Part shown: positions 1-5,698 of the stretch, piece by piece
Layout of the letters: every line of letters starts with the position of its first letter
How positions within the stretch are numbered: the stretch's first letter is position 1
Source of the DNA: Bacteroidales bacterium
Lineage (GTDB): Bacteria > Bacteroidota > Bacteroidia > Bacteroidales > VadinHA17
Assembly (NCBI GenBank): GCA_025455505.1
Contig: JALOMK010000162.1
Span: forward strand, 1 to 5,698
Length of the DNA: 5,698 nucleotides
Direction of reading: 5' to 3'
The notes under the pieces: generated by a model
Database searches by the model: none
What the model was told of the DNA's origin: nothing
Seen by the model: the letters and a program-made list of their open reading frames with translations, nothing else
Translations under genes and position numbers: made by a program

Positions 1-1571
1 CGGGCCTTGCTGTCGGCATCAGCATTTGCTTTAGCTTCGTCCCTCATCCTTCTTATTTCTTCATCACTGAGACCGGATGATGCTTCGATCCTGATTCTCT
101 GCTCTTTGCCTGTACCCCTGTCTTTTGCAGAAACATGCAGTATTCCGTTTGCATCGATGTCAAAGGTAACCTCTATCTGGGGAACACCACGGGGGGCAGG
201 CGGAATGCCATCGAGATGGAAGCGTCCTATTGTCTTGTTTCCTGCCGCCATCGGCCTTTCTCCCTGCAGTACATGAATTTCAACCGAAGGCTGGCTGTCA
301 GCAGCTGTAGTGAATACTTCGGTTTTCTTTGTCGGTATCGTCGTATTCGACTCGATGAGCTTTGTCATCACTCCGCCCATAGTCTCGATTCCGAGCGAGA
401 GGGGCGTTACGTCGAGGAGAAGTACATCCTTTACTTCACCGGTAAGAACACCACCCTGTATGGCTGCCCCAACGGCAACTACCTCGTCGGGATTTACTCC
501 CTTTGAAGGAACTCTTCCGAAGAATTTCTCCACGAGTTGCTGGATTGCAGGAATCCTTGTGGATCCGCCGACAAGAATCACTTCATCTATTTCAGAAACA
601 TTCAGTCCTGAATCTCTAAGTGCAAGCTTGCAGGGTTCTATGCAGGCCTGTATAAGCTTGTCGCAGATCTTTTCAAAATTGGCCCTTGTCAGTGTCTTGA
701 CAAGGTGTTTAGGAATTCCGTTTACGGGCATTATATACGGAAGGTTGATCTCAGTTGTCGTTGAGCTTGAAAGTTCGATCTTTGCCTTTTCAGCTGCCTC
801 CTTCAGTCTCTGGAGAGCCATCGGGTCTTTCCTGAGGTCAAGGCCCTCCTCCCTGATAAACTCCTCGGCAAGCCAGTCGATGATCATATGGTCGAAATCA
901 TCACCGCCGAGGTGCGTGTCACCGTTTGTAGACTTAACCTCAAAAACGCCATCGCCAAGTTCAAGAATTGATATATCGAAAGTTCCACCGCCCAGGTCGA
1001 AAACAGCAATCTTCATATCCTTTGACTTCTTGTCGAGTCCGTATGCGAGAGAGGCGGCTGTCGGCTCGTTGATTATCCTCTTGACATTAAGACCTGCAAT
1101 TTCCCCGGCCTCCTTTGTAGCCTGGCGCTGTGAATCGCTGAAATATGCCGGCACTGTAATAACTGCATCTGTAACCTCCTGGCCAAGGTAATCCTCAGCT
1201 GTTTTTTTCATCTTCTGCAGAACTATGGCAGAAATCTCCTGGGGAGAGTAGAGCCTGTTGTCGATGCTTACACGAGGAGTGTTGTTGTCGCCTTTGACTA
1301 CAGTATAGGTGACCCTCTTTATTTCTTTTGTTACCTTGTCATAGGTTTCACCCATAAACCGCTTTATGGAGTATATTGTTTTATTTGCGTTTGTTATTGC
1401 CTGCCTTTTCGCAGGATCGCCAACCTTGCGCTCGCCGTTTTCAACAAAGGCCACAATTGATGGAGTTGTCCTTTTACCTTCGCTGTTGGGGATCACAACA
1501 GGTTCATTTCCCTCCATTACAGCCACGCATGAATTGGTGGTTCCAAGATCGATTCCAATAATTTTTCCCAT
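1..1571 (-). CDS. dnaK: Molecular chaperone DnaK (Hsp70), C-terminus beyond window
   Basis: ATP-dependent cytosolic chaperone that binds exposed hydrophobic peptides and works with DnaJ and GrpE. I translated the minus strand from ATG at 1571-1569; 523 codons stay open to the window edge. The nucleotide-binding domain spans about residues 1-380, with phosphate-binding [10 protein letters not shown] near residue 5, Lys70 in the YSIKRFMG segment, [13 protein letters not shown] near 140, [11 protein letters not shown] with Thr197 (equivalent to E. coli Thr199), and the adenosine motif [13 protein letters not shown] near 332. The interdomain linker DVLLLD follows at about 382-387. The beta substrate-binding domain runs to about residue 505 ([21 protein letters not shown]). 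Only the beginning of the helical lid is present, so roughly 100 or more residues are missing compared with a usual length of about 640. Neither the frame nor any motif is disrupted. It is transcribed divergently from panB. No CIRCE element or clear promoter box is visible upstream, only an A-rich leader. Identification is certain. Confidence 0.98.
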   Translation of the reverse strand, partial: MGKIIGIDLGTTNSCVAVMEGNEPVVIPNSEGKRTTPSIVAFVENGERKVGDPAKRQAITNANKTIYSIKRFMGETYDKVTKEIKRVTYTVVKGDNNTPRVSIDNRLYSPQEISAIVLQKMKKTAEDYLGQEVTDAVITVPAYFSDSQRQATKEAGEIAGLNVKRIINEPTAASLAYGLDKKSKDMKIAVFDLGGGTFDISILELGDGVFEVKSTNGDTHLGGDDFDHMIIDWLAEEFIREEGLDLRKDPMALQRLKEAAEKAKIELSSSTTTEINLPYIMPVNGIPKHLVKTLTRANFEKICDKLIQACIEPCKLALRDSGLNVSEIDEVILVGGSTRIPAIQQLVEKFFGRVPSKGVNPDEVVAVGAAIQGGVLTGEVKDVLLLDVTPLSLGIETMGGVMTKLIESNTTIPTKKTEVFTTAADSQPSVEIHVLQGERPMAAGNKTIGRFHLDGIPPAPRGVPQIEVTFDIDANGILHVSAKDRGTGKEQRIRIEASSGLSDEEIRRMRDEAKANADADSKA

Positions 1572-1710
1572 TTTATCTTAAAGTTTAAATATTTCTGTTT
1601 TCATTTTCCCAATCAATCATTATGCCAAGGGGAATATCAGCCTGTTTTATGAAATAATGGCACCCGGACCGGCACAAGGAGTGTTGTTCCTGACCGGGCT
1701 TGTGACAAAA

Positions 1711-1724
1711 CGACAGTCGTGTCG
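1711..1724 (-). other. Small hairpin upstream of dnaK
   Basis: The sequence CGACA-GTCG-TGTCG can form a 5-bp stem with a 4-base loop. Read on the minus strand (the dnaK direction) it is followed directly by TTTTGT, so it faintly resembles a terminator or attenuator. The stem is short and the T-run brief. It would matter to dnaK only if transcription starts upstream of 1724, which the sequence does not show. It may be chance. Confidence 0.2.
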
Positions 1725-1747
1725 CGCCATGACGCAGCAATAAAAGT

Positions 1748-1757
1748 GTCAGCTGAC
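1748..1757. repeat. 10-bp perfect palindrome upstream of panB promoter
   Basis: GTCAGCTGAC is a perfect palindrome. Its right end touches the place where the -33 element would lie, about 23 bp before the TAACTTTG box at 1781. That position would suit an operator. A 10-bp palindrome in a region this size is not strong evidence by itself. Confidence 0.25.
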
Positions 1758-1788
1758 CTGCCGGCTTTCGCTCAAATGGTTAACTTTG
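1757..1788 (+). promoter_or_regulatory. Bacteroidota-type promoter for panB
   Basis: TAACTTTG at 1781-1788 matches the Bacteroidota -7 consensus TAnnTTTG exactly. CCTG at 1757-1760, 20 bp upstream, is a partial match to the -33 TTTG element, and the spacing is right for this sigma factor. Transcription would start near 1792-1796, leaving a leader of about 20 bases before the ATG at 1815 and placing the panB-pseudouridine synthase pair under this promoter. The -7 box is seen directly; the start site is inferred. Confidence 0.6.
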
Positions 1789-1814
1789 CATTCGCAATCA
1801 ATACATAAGTGCAG

Positions 1815-2630
1815 ATGTCAGTACATAAACAGGTAAAGAGGGTGACGACTCACGTCCTGAGTGAAATGAAGATCAGGGGTGAGAAGATAGCAATGCTCAC
1901 GGCCTATGACTATTCATTTGCCAGGATAATTGATGAGGCGGAAATCGATGTCATCCTTGTGGGCGATTCTGCGTCAAACGTTATGGCGGGATACGATACA
2001 ACACTGCCAATAACGCTTGACAACATGATCTATCATGCGGCATCAGTTGTACGGGCTGTTAAACGTGCTCTTGTTGTTGTCGATCTCCCCTTCGGAACCT
2101 ACCAGGGAAATTCAAAGGAAGCCCTTTCATCTTCAATAAGGATAATGAAGGAAACAGGTGCGCATGCAGTGAAGCTCGAGGGAGGTTCACAGGTCGTGGA
2201 GTCCGTTGAAAGGATTCTTTCGGCGGGAATACCGGTCATGGGTCATCTCGGGTTAACACCCCAGGCTATTCATAAGTTCGGGACCTATGTTGTGAGGGCA
2301 AAGGAGGAAGAGGAAGCAAGGAAGCTTATGGAAGATGCGAAACTGCTTGAAGATGCTGGTTGTTTTGCCCTTGTCCTTGAAAAGATCCCGGCCCTTCTCG
2401 CCGGCGAGGTTACATCATCTGTCAGGATACCTGTAATAGGAATAGGGGCAGGAGGAAAGACGGATGGACAGGTACTGGTGCTTCACGACATGCTTGGGAT
2501 AACCCAGGAATTCTCCCCGAGGTTCCTCAGGCGTTACCATAATCTTCACTCAGAGATCAAGGGTGCGGTACAGGCATATATTTCCGACGTCAGGTCTCAG
2601 GATTTTCCGAATGACAGGGAACAATATTAG
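1815..2630 (+). CDS. panB: 3-methyl-2-oxobutanoate hydroxymethyltransferase (ketopantoate hydroxymethyltransferase)
   Basis: Cytosolic enzyme (EC 2.1.2.11) that transfers a hydroxymethyl group from methylenetetrahydrofolate to alpha-ketoisovalerate, the first committed step of pantothenate and hence coenzyme A synthesis. The protein is 271 residues from the ATG, a normal family length, and folds as a TIM barrel. Visible active-site residues are Asp51 ([10 protein letters not shown]) and Asp90 (VVVDLPFG) with Glu122 for Mg2+, Lys120 (AVKLEGG), and the catalytic Glu189 (LVLEKIP). GHLGLTPQ at 143-150 and PVIGIGAG near 206 are also typical. An in-frame GTG lies six bases upstream at 1809, but the ATG gives MSVHK, the usual beginning of Bacteroidota PanB. 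The C-terminus ([11 protein letters not shown]) is also characteristic and ends at a TAG. There is no Shine-Dalgarno sequence. The next gene follows after 11 bp. Confidence 0.97.
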   Translation: MSVHKQVKRVTTHVLSEMKIRGEKIAMLTAYDYSFARIIDEAEIDVILVGDSASNVMAGYDTTLPITLDNMIYHAASVVRAVKRALVVVDLPFGTYQGNSKEALSSSIRIMKETGAHAVKLEGGSQVVESVERILSAGIPVMGHLGLTPQAIHKFGTYVVRAKEEEEARKLMEDAKLLEDAGCFALVLEKIPALLAGEVTSSVRIPVIGIGAGGKTDGQVLVLHDMLGITQEFSPRFLRRYHNLHSEIKGAVQAYISDVRSQDFPNDREQY

Positions 2631-2641
2631 ATTTTTGAACC

Positions 2642-3319
2642 ATGACTGAAATCCTTTATGAGGACAATCATTTAATTGCTGTATACAAAAGATCATCCGA
2701 CCTGGCACAGGGAGACAAAAGCGGGGATGAATCGCTTGATACTGTTGTAAAGAAATACCTTGCCGCCAAGTACAATAAGCCGGGGGAAGCTTTTCTTGGC
2801 GTGATCCACCGTCTCGACAGGCCTGTCAGTGGTGTGCTGTTGTACGCAAGGACCTCAAAGGCGCTTGAACGGCTGAATGCCATGTTCAGGACAAGAGAGG
2901 TAAGGAAGACTTACCTGGCTATAGTAAAGGAAAGACCACCCCTGGAGGAAGCCACAATAACGCACTACCTGAAGAAGAACGAGGTTCAGAATAAAAGTTA
3001 TGTTTTTGATTCACCGGTTAAGGATGCCCGCGAAGCCAGTCTCACATACAGGCTTAAGGGCAGGTCTGAAAAATTTTACCTCCTTGAAGTTGAGCTCCAT
3101 TCCGGCCGTCATCACCAGATCAGGGCGCAGCTCGCATATATAGGCTGCCCTATAAAAGGTGACCTGAAGTACGGTTACCCCCGGTCAAATGAAGACGGAA
3201 GTATAAGCCTCCTTGCAAGAAAACTCGAGTTCATTCACCCGGTGCGAAAGGAGATGATTTCAATTACAGCTCATCTGCCTGAGGGCGATATCTGGTCACA
3301 TTTTGTGAACTCAGTTTAG
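2642..3319 (+). CDS. RluA-family RNA pseudouridine synthase
   Basis: Converts specific uridines in rRNA or tRNA to pseudouridine; the target of this member cannot be told from sequence. The 225-residue protein is a bare catalytic domain with no N-terminal S4 RNA-binding domain. Motif I is HRLDRPVSG at 56-64, with catalytic Asp59. KTYLA at 89-93 supplies the conserved Tyr91. HSGRHHQIRAQL at 153-164 is the conserved C-terminal motif with the usual Arg. In the N-terminal strand the common NKP of the family is replaced by YKR (residues 15-17), followed by SSDLAQGDKSGD, a variant that resembles other Bacteroidota homologues. The start ATG at 2642 lies 11 bp after panB with no Shine-Dalgarno sequence and no promoter between them, so co-transcription is likely. 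There is no known functional link to pantothenate synthesis. It ends with TAG and converges on the next gene. The family is certain; the RluA/RluC/RluD type is left open. Confidence 0.93.
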   Translation: MTEILYEDNHLIAVYKRSSDLAQGDKSGDESLDTVVKKYLAAKYNKPGEAFLGVIHRLDRPVSGVLLYARTSKALERLNAMFRTREVRKTYLAIVKERPPLEEATITHYLKKNEVQNKSYVFDSPVKDAREASLTYRLKGRSEKFYLLEVELHSGRHHQIRAQLAYIGCPIKGDLKYGYPRSNEDGSISLLARKLEFIHPVRKEMISITAHLPEGDIWSHFVNSV

Positions 3320-3338
3320 AGAGCCTGGCAAGGCAGCC

Positions 3339-3944
3339 TTATTTGGCTTTCTTGCTGCCTGAATTTTTTTCGGTTGCCGCGGGTTGCTTCATCGCATCCA
3401 GCTTTGCTTCAATTTCCTTTACAAGCTGCTTCACCTTCTCATAATCGTTGCCCTCAACTGATATTTTGAGACCGTCACGTGTGATGACATAGCTTGCTTT
3501 CTCTGAGTTTTCATCCTTGCCGGCATGTCTGATGTACACTGTTTTGTTCATATTGTCACCGGTGCTGATGACTTCATCTCCGGCTATGATTATTTTTTTA
3601 ACCTGTCCGTCACCTTCGGCTGAAACCCAGGAAATTGTTCCGCTTTCGTCGCTTGAATGATTCAGATCCTTACCTGTCGAGGTATAAACATAAATTTTAC
3701 CTTTTGCTCCGGGCACTGCAGCAGCGTCGTCTCCGATAATTACAACATTGGCGTCTTTCATTACAATTGAATCCTTGAGGTCTTTCCCGATGAAAACAGT
3801 ATCTATAAGTACTTTTTCTCCACCGCTGTCTGACACAATGACCTTTACCTTCTTCTCGGTCTTTTTTTCCTGCCCGCTAGCCAGGCCTGATGTAATAATT
3901 AAGGCAATTGCCAGAATTATTGACGTTGCGAATGTTCTTTTCAT
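3339..3944 (-). CDS. Exported protein of unknown function beside a sensor kinase
   Basis: I do not recognise the family. From the ATG at 3944 the protein has 201 residues. MKRT followed by a hydrophobic stretch at about 5-19 and then SGLASGQ is a typical Sec signal peptide, with cleavage likely near residues 23-24, so it should act in the periplasm or outside the cell. The mature part is charged, rich in Lys, Asp and Gly, and alternates short beta-type strands (VKVIVSDS, KIYVYTS, VKKIIIAGD, KTVYIRHAG, SYVITRDGLKISVEG). An amphipathic, possibly coiled-coil helix follows at 167-187, then a Lys-rich tail. No Cys follows the signal peptide, so it is not a lipoprotein. A TTG start at 3971 was considered but lies inside the -7 box at 3969-3976, so the ATG is preferred. 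It is divergent from the histidine kinase and shares its control region, which suggests a target or accessory of that system; that is inference. Confidence 0.8.
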   Translation of the reverse strand: MKRTFATSIILAIALIITSGLASGQEKKTEKKVKVIVSDSGGEKVLIDTVFIGKDLKDSIVMKDANVVIIGDDAAAVPGAKGKIYVYTSTGKDLNHSSDESGTISWVSAEGDGQVKKIIIAGDEVISTGDNMNKTVYIRHAGKDENSEKASYVITRDGLKISVEGNDYEKVKQLVKEIEAKLDAMKQPAATEKNSGSKKAK

Positions 3945-3968
3945 GGCTGTTTTATTTTGATTGTGATT

Positions 3969-3976
3969 CAAAATTA
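3969..3976 (-). promoter_or_regulatory. -7 promoter box for the exported protein gene
   Basis: On the minus strand this reads TAATTTTG, an exact match to the Bacteroidota TAnnTTTG element. It lies 24 bp before the ATG at 3944, which leaves a leader of roughly 20 bases. No good TTTG -33 element is seen at the expected distance. That stretch coincides instead with the first GTTAA repeat and the CAGGGTT repeats, which is consistent with activator dependence or repression at this promoter. Confidence 0.55.
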
Positions 3977-3986
3977 TGTTTTTCAG

Positions 3987-4000
3987 CAGGGTTCAGGGTT
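3987..4000 (+). repeat. Tandem 7-bp direct repeat CAGGGTT x2
   Basis: Two perfect adjacent copies of CAGGGTT occupy 3987-3993 and 3994-4000. The second copy overlaps the first GTTAA of the phased array. They sit over the presumed -33 area of the exported protein's promoter. They may be part of a binding site or a small slippage duplication. Confidence 0.4.
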
Positions 4001-4034
4001 AATGATCGGTTAATAAGAGTTAAGGAAAAGTTAA
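3998..4034. promoter_or_regulatory. Four helically phased GTTAA repeats, candidate response-regulator operator
   Basis: GTTAA occurs at 3998-4002, 4009-4013, 4019-4023 and 4030-4034, all in the same orientation, with start-to-start distances of 11, 10 and 11 bp. On the minus strand these are TTAAC half-sites separated by 6, 5 and 6 bp. OmpR/PhoB-family winged-helix regulators bind tandem direct repeats of this spacing, and the TTAACA-type boxes of Bacillus PhoP are similar in sequence. The array lies between two outward promoters, ending 28 bp before the kinase -7 box and starting 21 bp from the exported protein's -7 box, so it could control both. The pattern is seen directly; the binding protein is inferred. 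Confidence 0.5.
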
Positions 4035-4062
4035 ATACATTCATTGTAACAGCTTTTAAGTT

Positions 4063-4070
4063 TAATTTTG
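4063..4070 (+). promoter_or_regulatory. -7 promoter box for the histidine kinase gene
   Basis: TAATTTTG matches TAnnTTTG exactly. It ends only 4 bp before the ATG at 4075, so transcription would begin at or within a few bases of the start codon and the mRNA would be leaderless or nearly so. The nearest upstream TTG (4044-4046) is 16 bp away, shorter than the usual 19-21 bp to the -33 element. A weak -33 with an upstream direct-repeat array suggests an activated promoter. Confidence 0.45.
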
Positions 4071-4074
4071 CTGC

Positions 4075-4809
4075 ATGAACAGGAAGAAGTTTACTATCCT
4101 AATCTCGATGATGCTGCTTTCAGTGATTGGCATTTTATGGGTTCAGATAAGCTGGATCAGCGATGCCGTGCGAATATCAAATGATGCCTTTAACAGGGCT
4201 GTATTCGGTAGCATGCAGAGAGCGGCAGGAGCAATTGAGTCATCCCGGAAAATGAACTTCTTCAATGATTTCATACTTGCCGACAGGCTCGATCCTGTGG
4301 CAGGCAACCCCGGTGTTACAGGGTTTTTGAGCGTTGGCAGTTTTTCGAGCAACGGGAACGGAAGCATAAGAGTAGATATCTCCAACCAGACGTTTTCAGG
4401 GAATCTCGATACGGGAACAGTGACGAGAGTCAGGAAGTCGGTCGTCCTCAGCGGTGACACCAGTGTCGTTTCAGATTCAGTAAGTTACCTGGTGGGCGAT
4501 CCGGATGGAGACGGGCACATGAACATAATCAACAGTTCAGAAAGAGAGGCAGGTTCGCAGCCTTCTGTTTATGTGGGTCAGAATGAATTCATGGAATGGG
4601 TCAGGCGGCGTTCGAGCGAGTTCCGGAACCTGAGCGACCAGATGATATCCGAGATCTACCAGTGGGAAAAGACAATGGAAATTGAAGACAAGGAGGTTCA
4701 TTCGGCTCTCCGTCAGTCGTTCCTTAATTCGGGCATCAATACTCCCTTTGAGTTTGCTGTGATCAGGAACGGCGATGTAAGGCTTGTTCCGGAATCAAAA
4801 AGGAAGTAG
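4075..4809 (+). CDS. Sensor histidine kinase, N-terminal sensor half ending at in-frame TAG
   Basis: A 244-residue product if translation stops at the TAG at 4807-4809. MNRKK and a hydrophobic segment at about 7-27 form the first transmembrane helix and set the N-terminus in the cytoplasm. The rest is an extracytoplasmic sensor region with no recognisable PAS, HAMP or Cache motif; I can say nothing about its ligand. The start ATG is preferred over the Met pair at residues 12-13 because it keeps the basic N-terminus before the helix. This arrangement (short N-terminus, helix ending WVQISWI, long periplasmic part) matches a common Bacteroidota kinase type in which sensor and kinase are one chain. 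Alone this piece would be a membrane-anchored domain with no catalytic part. It is almost certainly the front of the kinase that continues in the same frame after the stop. Confidence 0.75.
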   Translation: MNRKKFTILISMMLLSVIGILWVQISWISDAVRISNDAFNRAVFGSMQRAAGAIESSRKMNFFNDFILADRLDPVAGNPGVTGFLSVGSFSSNGNGSIRVDISNQTFSGNLDTGTVTRVRKSVVLSGDTSVVSDSVSYLVGDPDGDGHMNIINSSEREAGSQPSVYVGQNEFMEWVRRRSSEFRNLSDQMISEIYQWEKTMEIEDKEVHSALRQSFLNSGINTPFEFAVIRNGDVRLVPESKRK

Positions 4810-4813
4810 GAGG
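4808..4813 (+). promoter_or_regulatory. Perfect Shine-Dalgarno-like AGGAGG overlapping the amber codon
   Basis: AGGAGG begins on the second base of the TAG at 4807. It lies five bases before an in-frame CTG (4819-4821), 23 before an in-frame GTG (4837-4839), and 110 before the first in-frame ATG (4924-4926). None of the main genes here has such a site upstream, and Bacteroidota rarely rely on them, so it may simply result from the codons around the stop. It could also allow restart of the kinase half. Confidence 0.3.
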
Positions 4814-4836
4814 ATTTCCTGCGCAGCAATTACCTT

Positions 4837-5698
4837 GTGAGGCTGTTTCCCGATAACATAGTTAAACAGGATCTTATTGTTTCGGTTATCTTCCCGGAGA
4901 GGACTAATTATGTCCTTGGTGAAATGGTTTGGATCCTCGGCGGCTCCATGCTTTTCTCGCTTTTCATCCTTGCTACATTCGCGCTGAGTCTATTTTTCAT
5001 AATCAGGCAGAAAAAGATATCCGAAATGAAATCGGATTTCATTAATAACATGACTCACGAATTCAAGACTCCGATAGCCACTATATCGCTTGCTGCCGAT
5101 ACCATAACGAATCCCCGGGTCATTAGTGATGAGAAAAGCATACGGCATTTTGTGGGAATGATCAAAAAGGAGAACAGCAGGATGAATAAAAAGGTGGAAA
5201 CAATTCTGCAGATCGCTTCACTAGACAGGAATGAAATTGATTTCCGCTTTGAGGACGTCTCAATGCACGATGTAATTGAACACGCAGCTGAAACCATTGA
5301 TATACAGGTGAGGCAGAAGGGAGGGAACATTAAGCTCAGCCTCGTTGCTGAAAATCCTGTAATTTACGGTGATTCGGAACACCTTGTAAATCTTGTCAGC
5401 AATCTTCTCGACAATGCCCTTAAGTATTCGCCCGAGCGCCCTGAGATTTCTGTTGCATCGTGGAGCGACAGCAGGGGTTTTTATTTTGCAGTTGAGGACA
5501 AGGGTATAGGAATGAGCAAAACAGTACAGGGCAGGATCTTTGAGCGGTTTTACAGGCAGAGCTCCGGTAATGTACATGATGTTAAGGGATTTGGCCTCGG
5601 CCTGAACTATGTGAAGGCCATCATCGAGGCACACCGGGGAACAGTATTAGTAACAAGTGAACCTGGCAGGGGAAGCCGTTTTGAGATCTTCCTGCCAT
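4837..5698 (+). CDS. Sensor histidine kinase, C-terminal kinase half (HisKA and HATPase), cut at right edge
   Basis: The frame is open from 4810 directly after the TAG to the window end. The start given here is the first conventional in-frame codon, GTG 4837; ATG 4924 is the alternative and would still keep the second transmembrane helix. Residues are numbered through the stop (stop = 245). A last extracytoplasmic segment reads YLVRLFPDN and IVSVIFPERTNYVLG, then comes transmembrane helix 2 at about 285-310. The dimerisation/phosphoacceptor domain has FINNMTHEFKTPIATISLA with phosphorylatable His328. The ATPase domain has the N-box NLLDNALKYSPE (Asn443, Asn447), G1 box EDKGIGM (474-480), F-box IFERFYR and G2 box KGFGLGL (504-510). 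No HAMP domain is seen. All catalytic motifs are intact, so this half looks selected until recently. The last residues FEIFLP match the usual end of the HATPase fold, so few are missing. A response regulator gene probably follows. Confidence 0.85.
   Translation, partial: MRLFPDNIVKQDLIVSVIFPERTNYVLGEMVWILGGSMLFSLFILATFALSLFFIIRQKKISEMKSDFINNMTHEFKTPIATISLAADTITNPRVISDEKSIRHFVGMIKKENSRMNKKVETILQIASLDRNEIDFRFEDVSMHDVIEHAAETIDIQVRQKGGNIKLSLVAENPVIYGDSEHLVNLVSNLLDNALKYSPERPEISVASWSDSRGFYFAVEDKGIGMSKTVQGRIFERFYRQSSGNVHDVKGFGLGLNYVKAIIEAHRGTVLVTSEPGRGSRFEIFLP

Larger units (their letters stand above)
1572..1808. other. Divergent dnaK/panB intergenic region
   Basis: About 240 bp without a credible ORF. 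Towards dnaK (minus strand) the last 40 bases before the ATG are A/T-rich with no Shine-Dalgarno sequence, and no exact TAnnTTTG box occurs on that strand. Towards panB there is a perfect TAACTTTG box at 1781-1788. The middle (1663-1757) is richer in GC and holds several short dyads: CCCGG/CCGGG (1663-1667 with 1694-1698), CACAAG/CTTGTG (1673-1678 with 1699-1704), CGACA/TGTCG around GTCG (1711-1724), and the perfect palindrome GTCAGCTGAC (1748-1757). Their function is unknown. Confidence 0.6.
4075..5698 (+). pseudogene. Complete histidine kinase frame interrupted by one amber codon
   Basis: Read without the TAG at 4807-4809, the two halves make one unbroken 541-codon kinase of familiar layout: helix, sensor, helix, HisKA, HATPase. 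Sequence on both sides of the TAG (RLVPESKRK before, EDFLRSNYLVRLF after) fits the membrane-proximal sensor end of such kinases. A single base change from AAG, CAG or GAG would explain the stop. Whether this is a true inactivating mutation, a sequence error, readthrough or a working split gene cannot be decided from this window. Confidence 0.6.

Noticed and set aside
310..1191. A 293-codon plus-strand ORF
   Set aside because: It is antisense to dnaK, whose minus-strand translation matches Hsp70 motif by motif over the whole span. The plus-strand product shows only low-complexity Ser/Pro-rich sequence.
1572..1660. CIRCE operator or heat-shock promoter for dnaK
   Set aside because: No TTAGCACTC/GAGTGCTAA dyad is present, and no exact TAnnTTTG box is found on the minus strand.
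1809..1814. GTG start two codons upstream of the panB ATG
   Set aside because: The ATG at 1815 gives the conserved MSVHK beginning. The GTG adds only two unconserved residues.
3323..3338. Bidirectional terminator between the convergent genes
   Set aside because: GCCT/AGGC and GGC/GCC pairings give stems of only three or four pairs with no T-run, which is too weak to call.
3945..3971. A nine-residue N-terminal extension of the exported protein from TTG 3971
   Set aside because: The TTG overlaps the TAATTTTG promoter box and the extension would precede a complete signal peptide that begins neatly at ATG 3944.
4807..4809. Genome-wide reassignment of TAG to an amino acid
   Set aside because: panB and the pseudouridine synthase both end at TAG at natural C-termini. 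Reading through would add short unrelated tails.
4795..4830. A frameshift in the kinase gene
   Set aside because: The frame before and after the TAG is identical (4075 and 4810 are in phase), so the interruption is a substitution-type stop.
5260..5634. A 124-codon minus-strand ORF
   Set aside because: It is antisense to the HATPase domain of the kinase, which has intact N, G1, F and G2 motifs on the plus strand.

Overview
The window reads as chromosomal DNA of a member of the Bacteroidota. This rests on three things: the PanB and RluA-type proteins resemble Bacteroidota versions, the histidine kinase has the architecture common in that phylum, and three perfect TAnnTTTG boxes (the Bacteroidota -7 promoter element) lie in front of genes that otherwise lack Shine-Dalgarno sequences. 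A narrower taxonomic placement is not supported.

Layout from left to right. (1) Positions 1-1571, minus strand: dnaK, the Hsp70 chaperone, complete at the N-terminus and cut by the window edge at residue 523. (2) 1572-1808: a divergent intergenic region carrying the panB promoter and several small inverted repeats. (3) 1815-2630, plus: panB, pantothenate biosynthesis. (4) 2642-3319, plus: an RluA-family RNA pseudouridine synthase, 11 bp behind panB and probably in the same transcript. (5) 3339-3944, minus: an exported protein of about 201 residues with no recognised family, convergent with the synthase. (6) 3945-4074: a compact divergent regulatory region. It holds two TAATTTTG boxes facing outward and, between them, four GTTAA direct repeats spaced 11, 10 and 11 bp. 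(7) 4075-5698, plus: a two-transmembrane sensor histidine kinase running to within a few residues of the right edge. Its reading frame is broken by one in-frame TAG at 4807-4809, with no frame change on either side.

The left half is housekeeping. The right half looks like a small signalling module: an exported protein and a sensor kinase transcribed divergently from a shared control region whose repeats have the geometry of an OmpR/PhoB-type response regulator site. The partner regulator would be expected just beyond the right edge; that is inference. The most notable points are the amber codon between the sensor and kinase halves, which is immediately overlapped by AGGAGG, and the helically phased repeat array. 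I saw no mobile element, CRISPR array, tRNA or rRNA.
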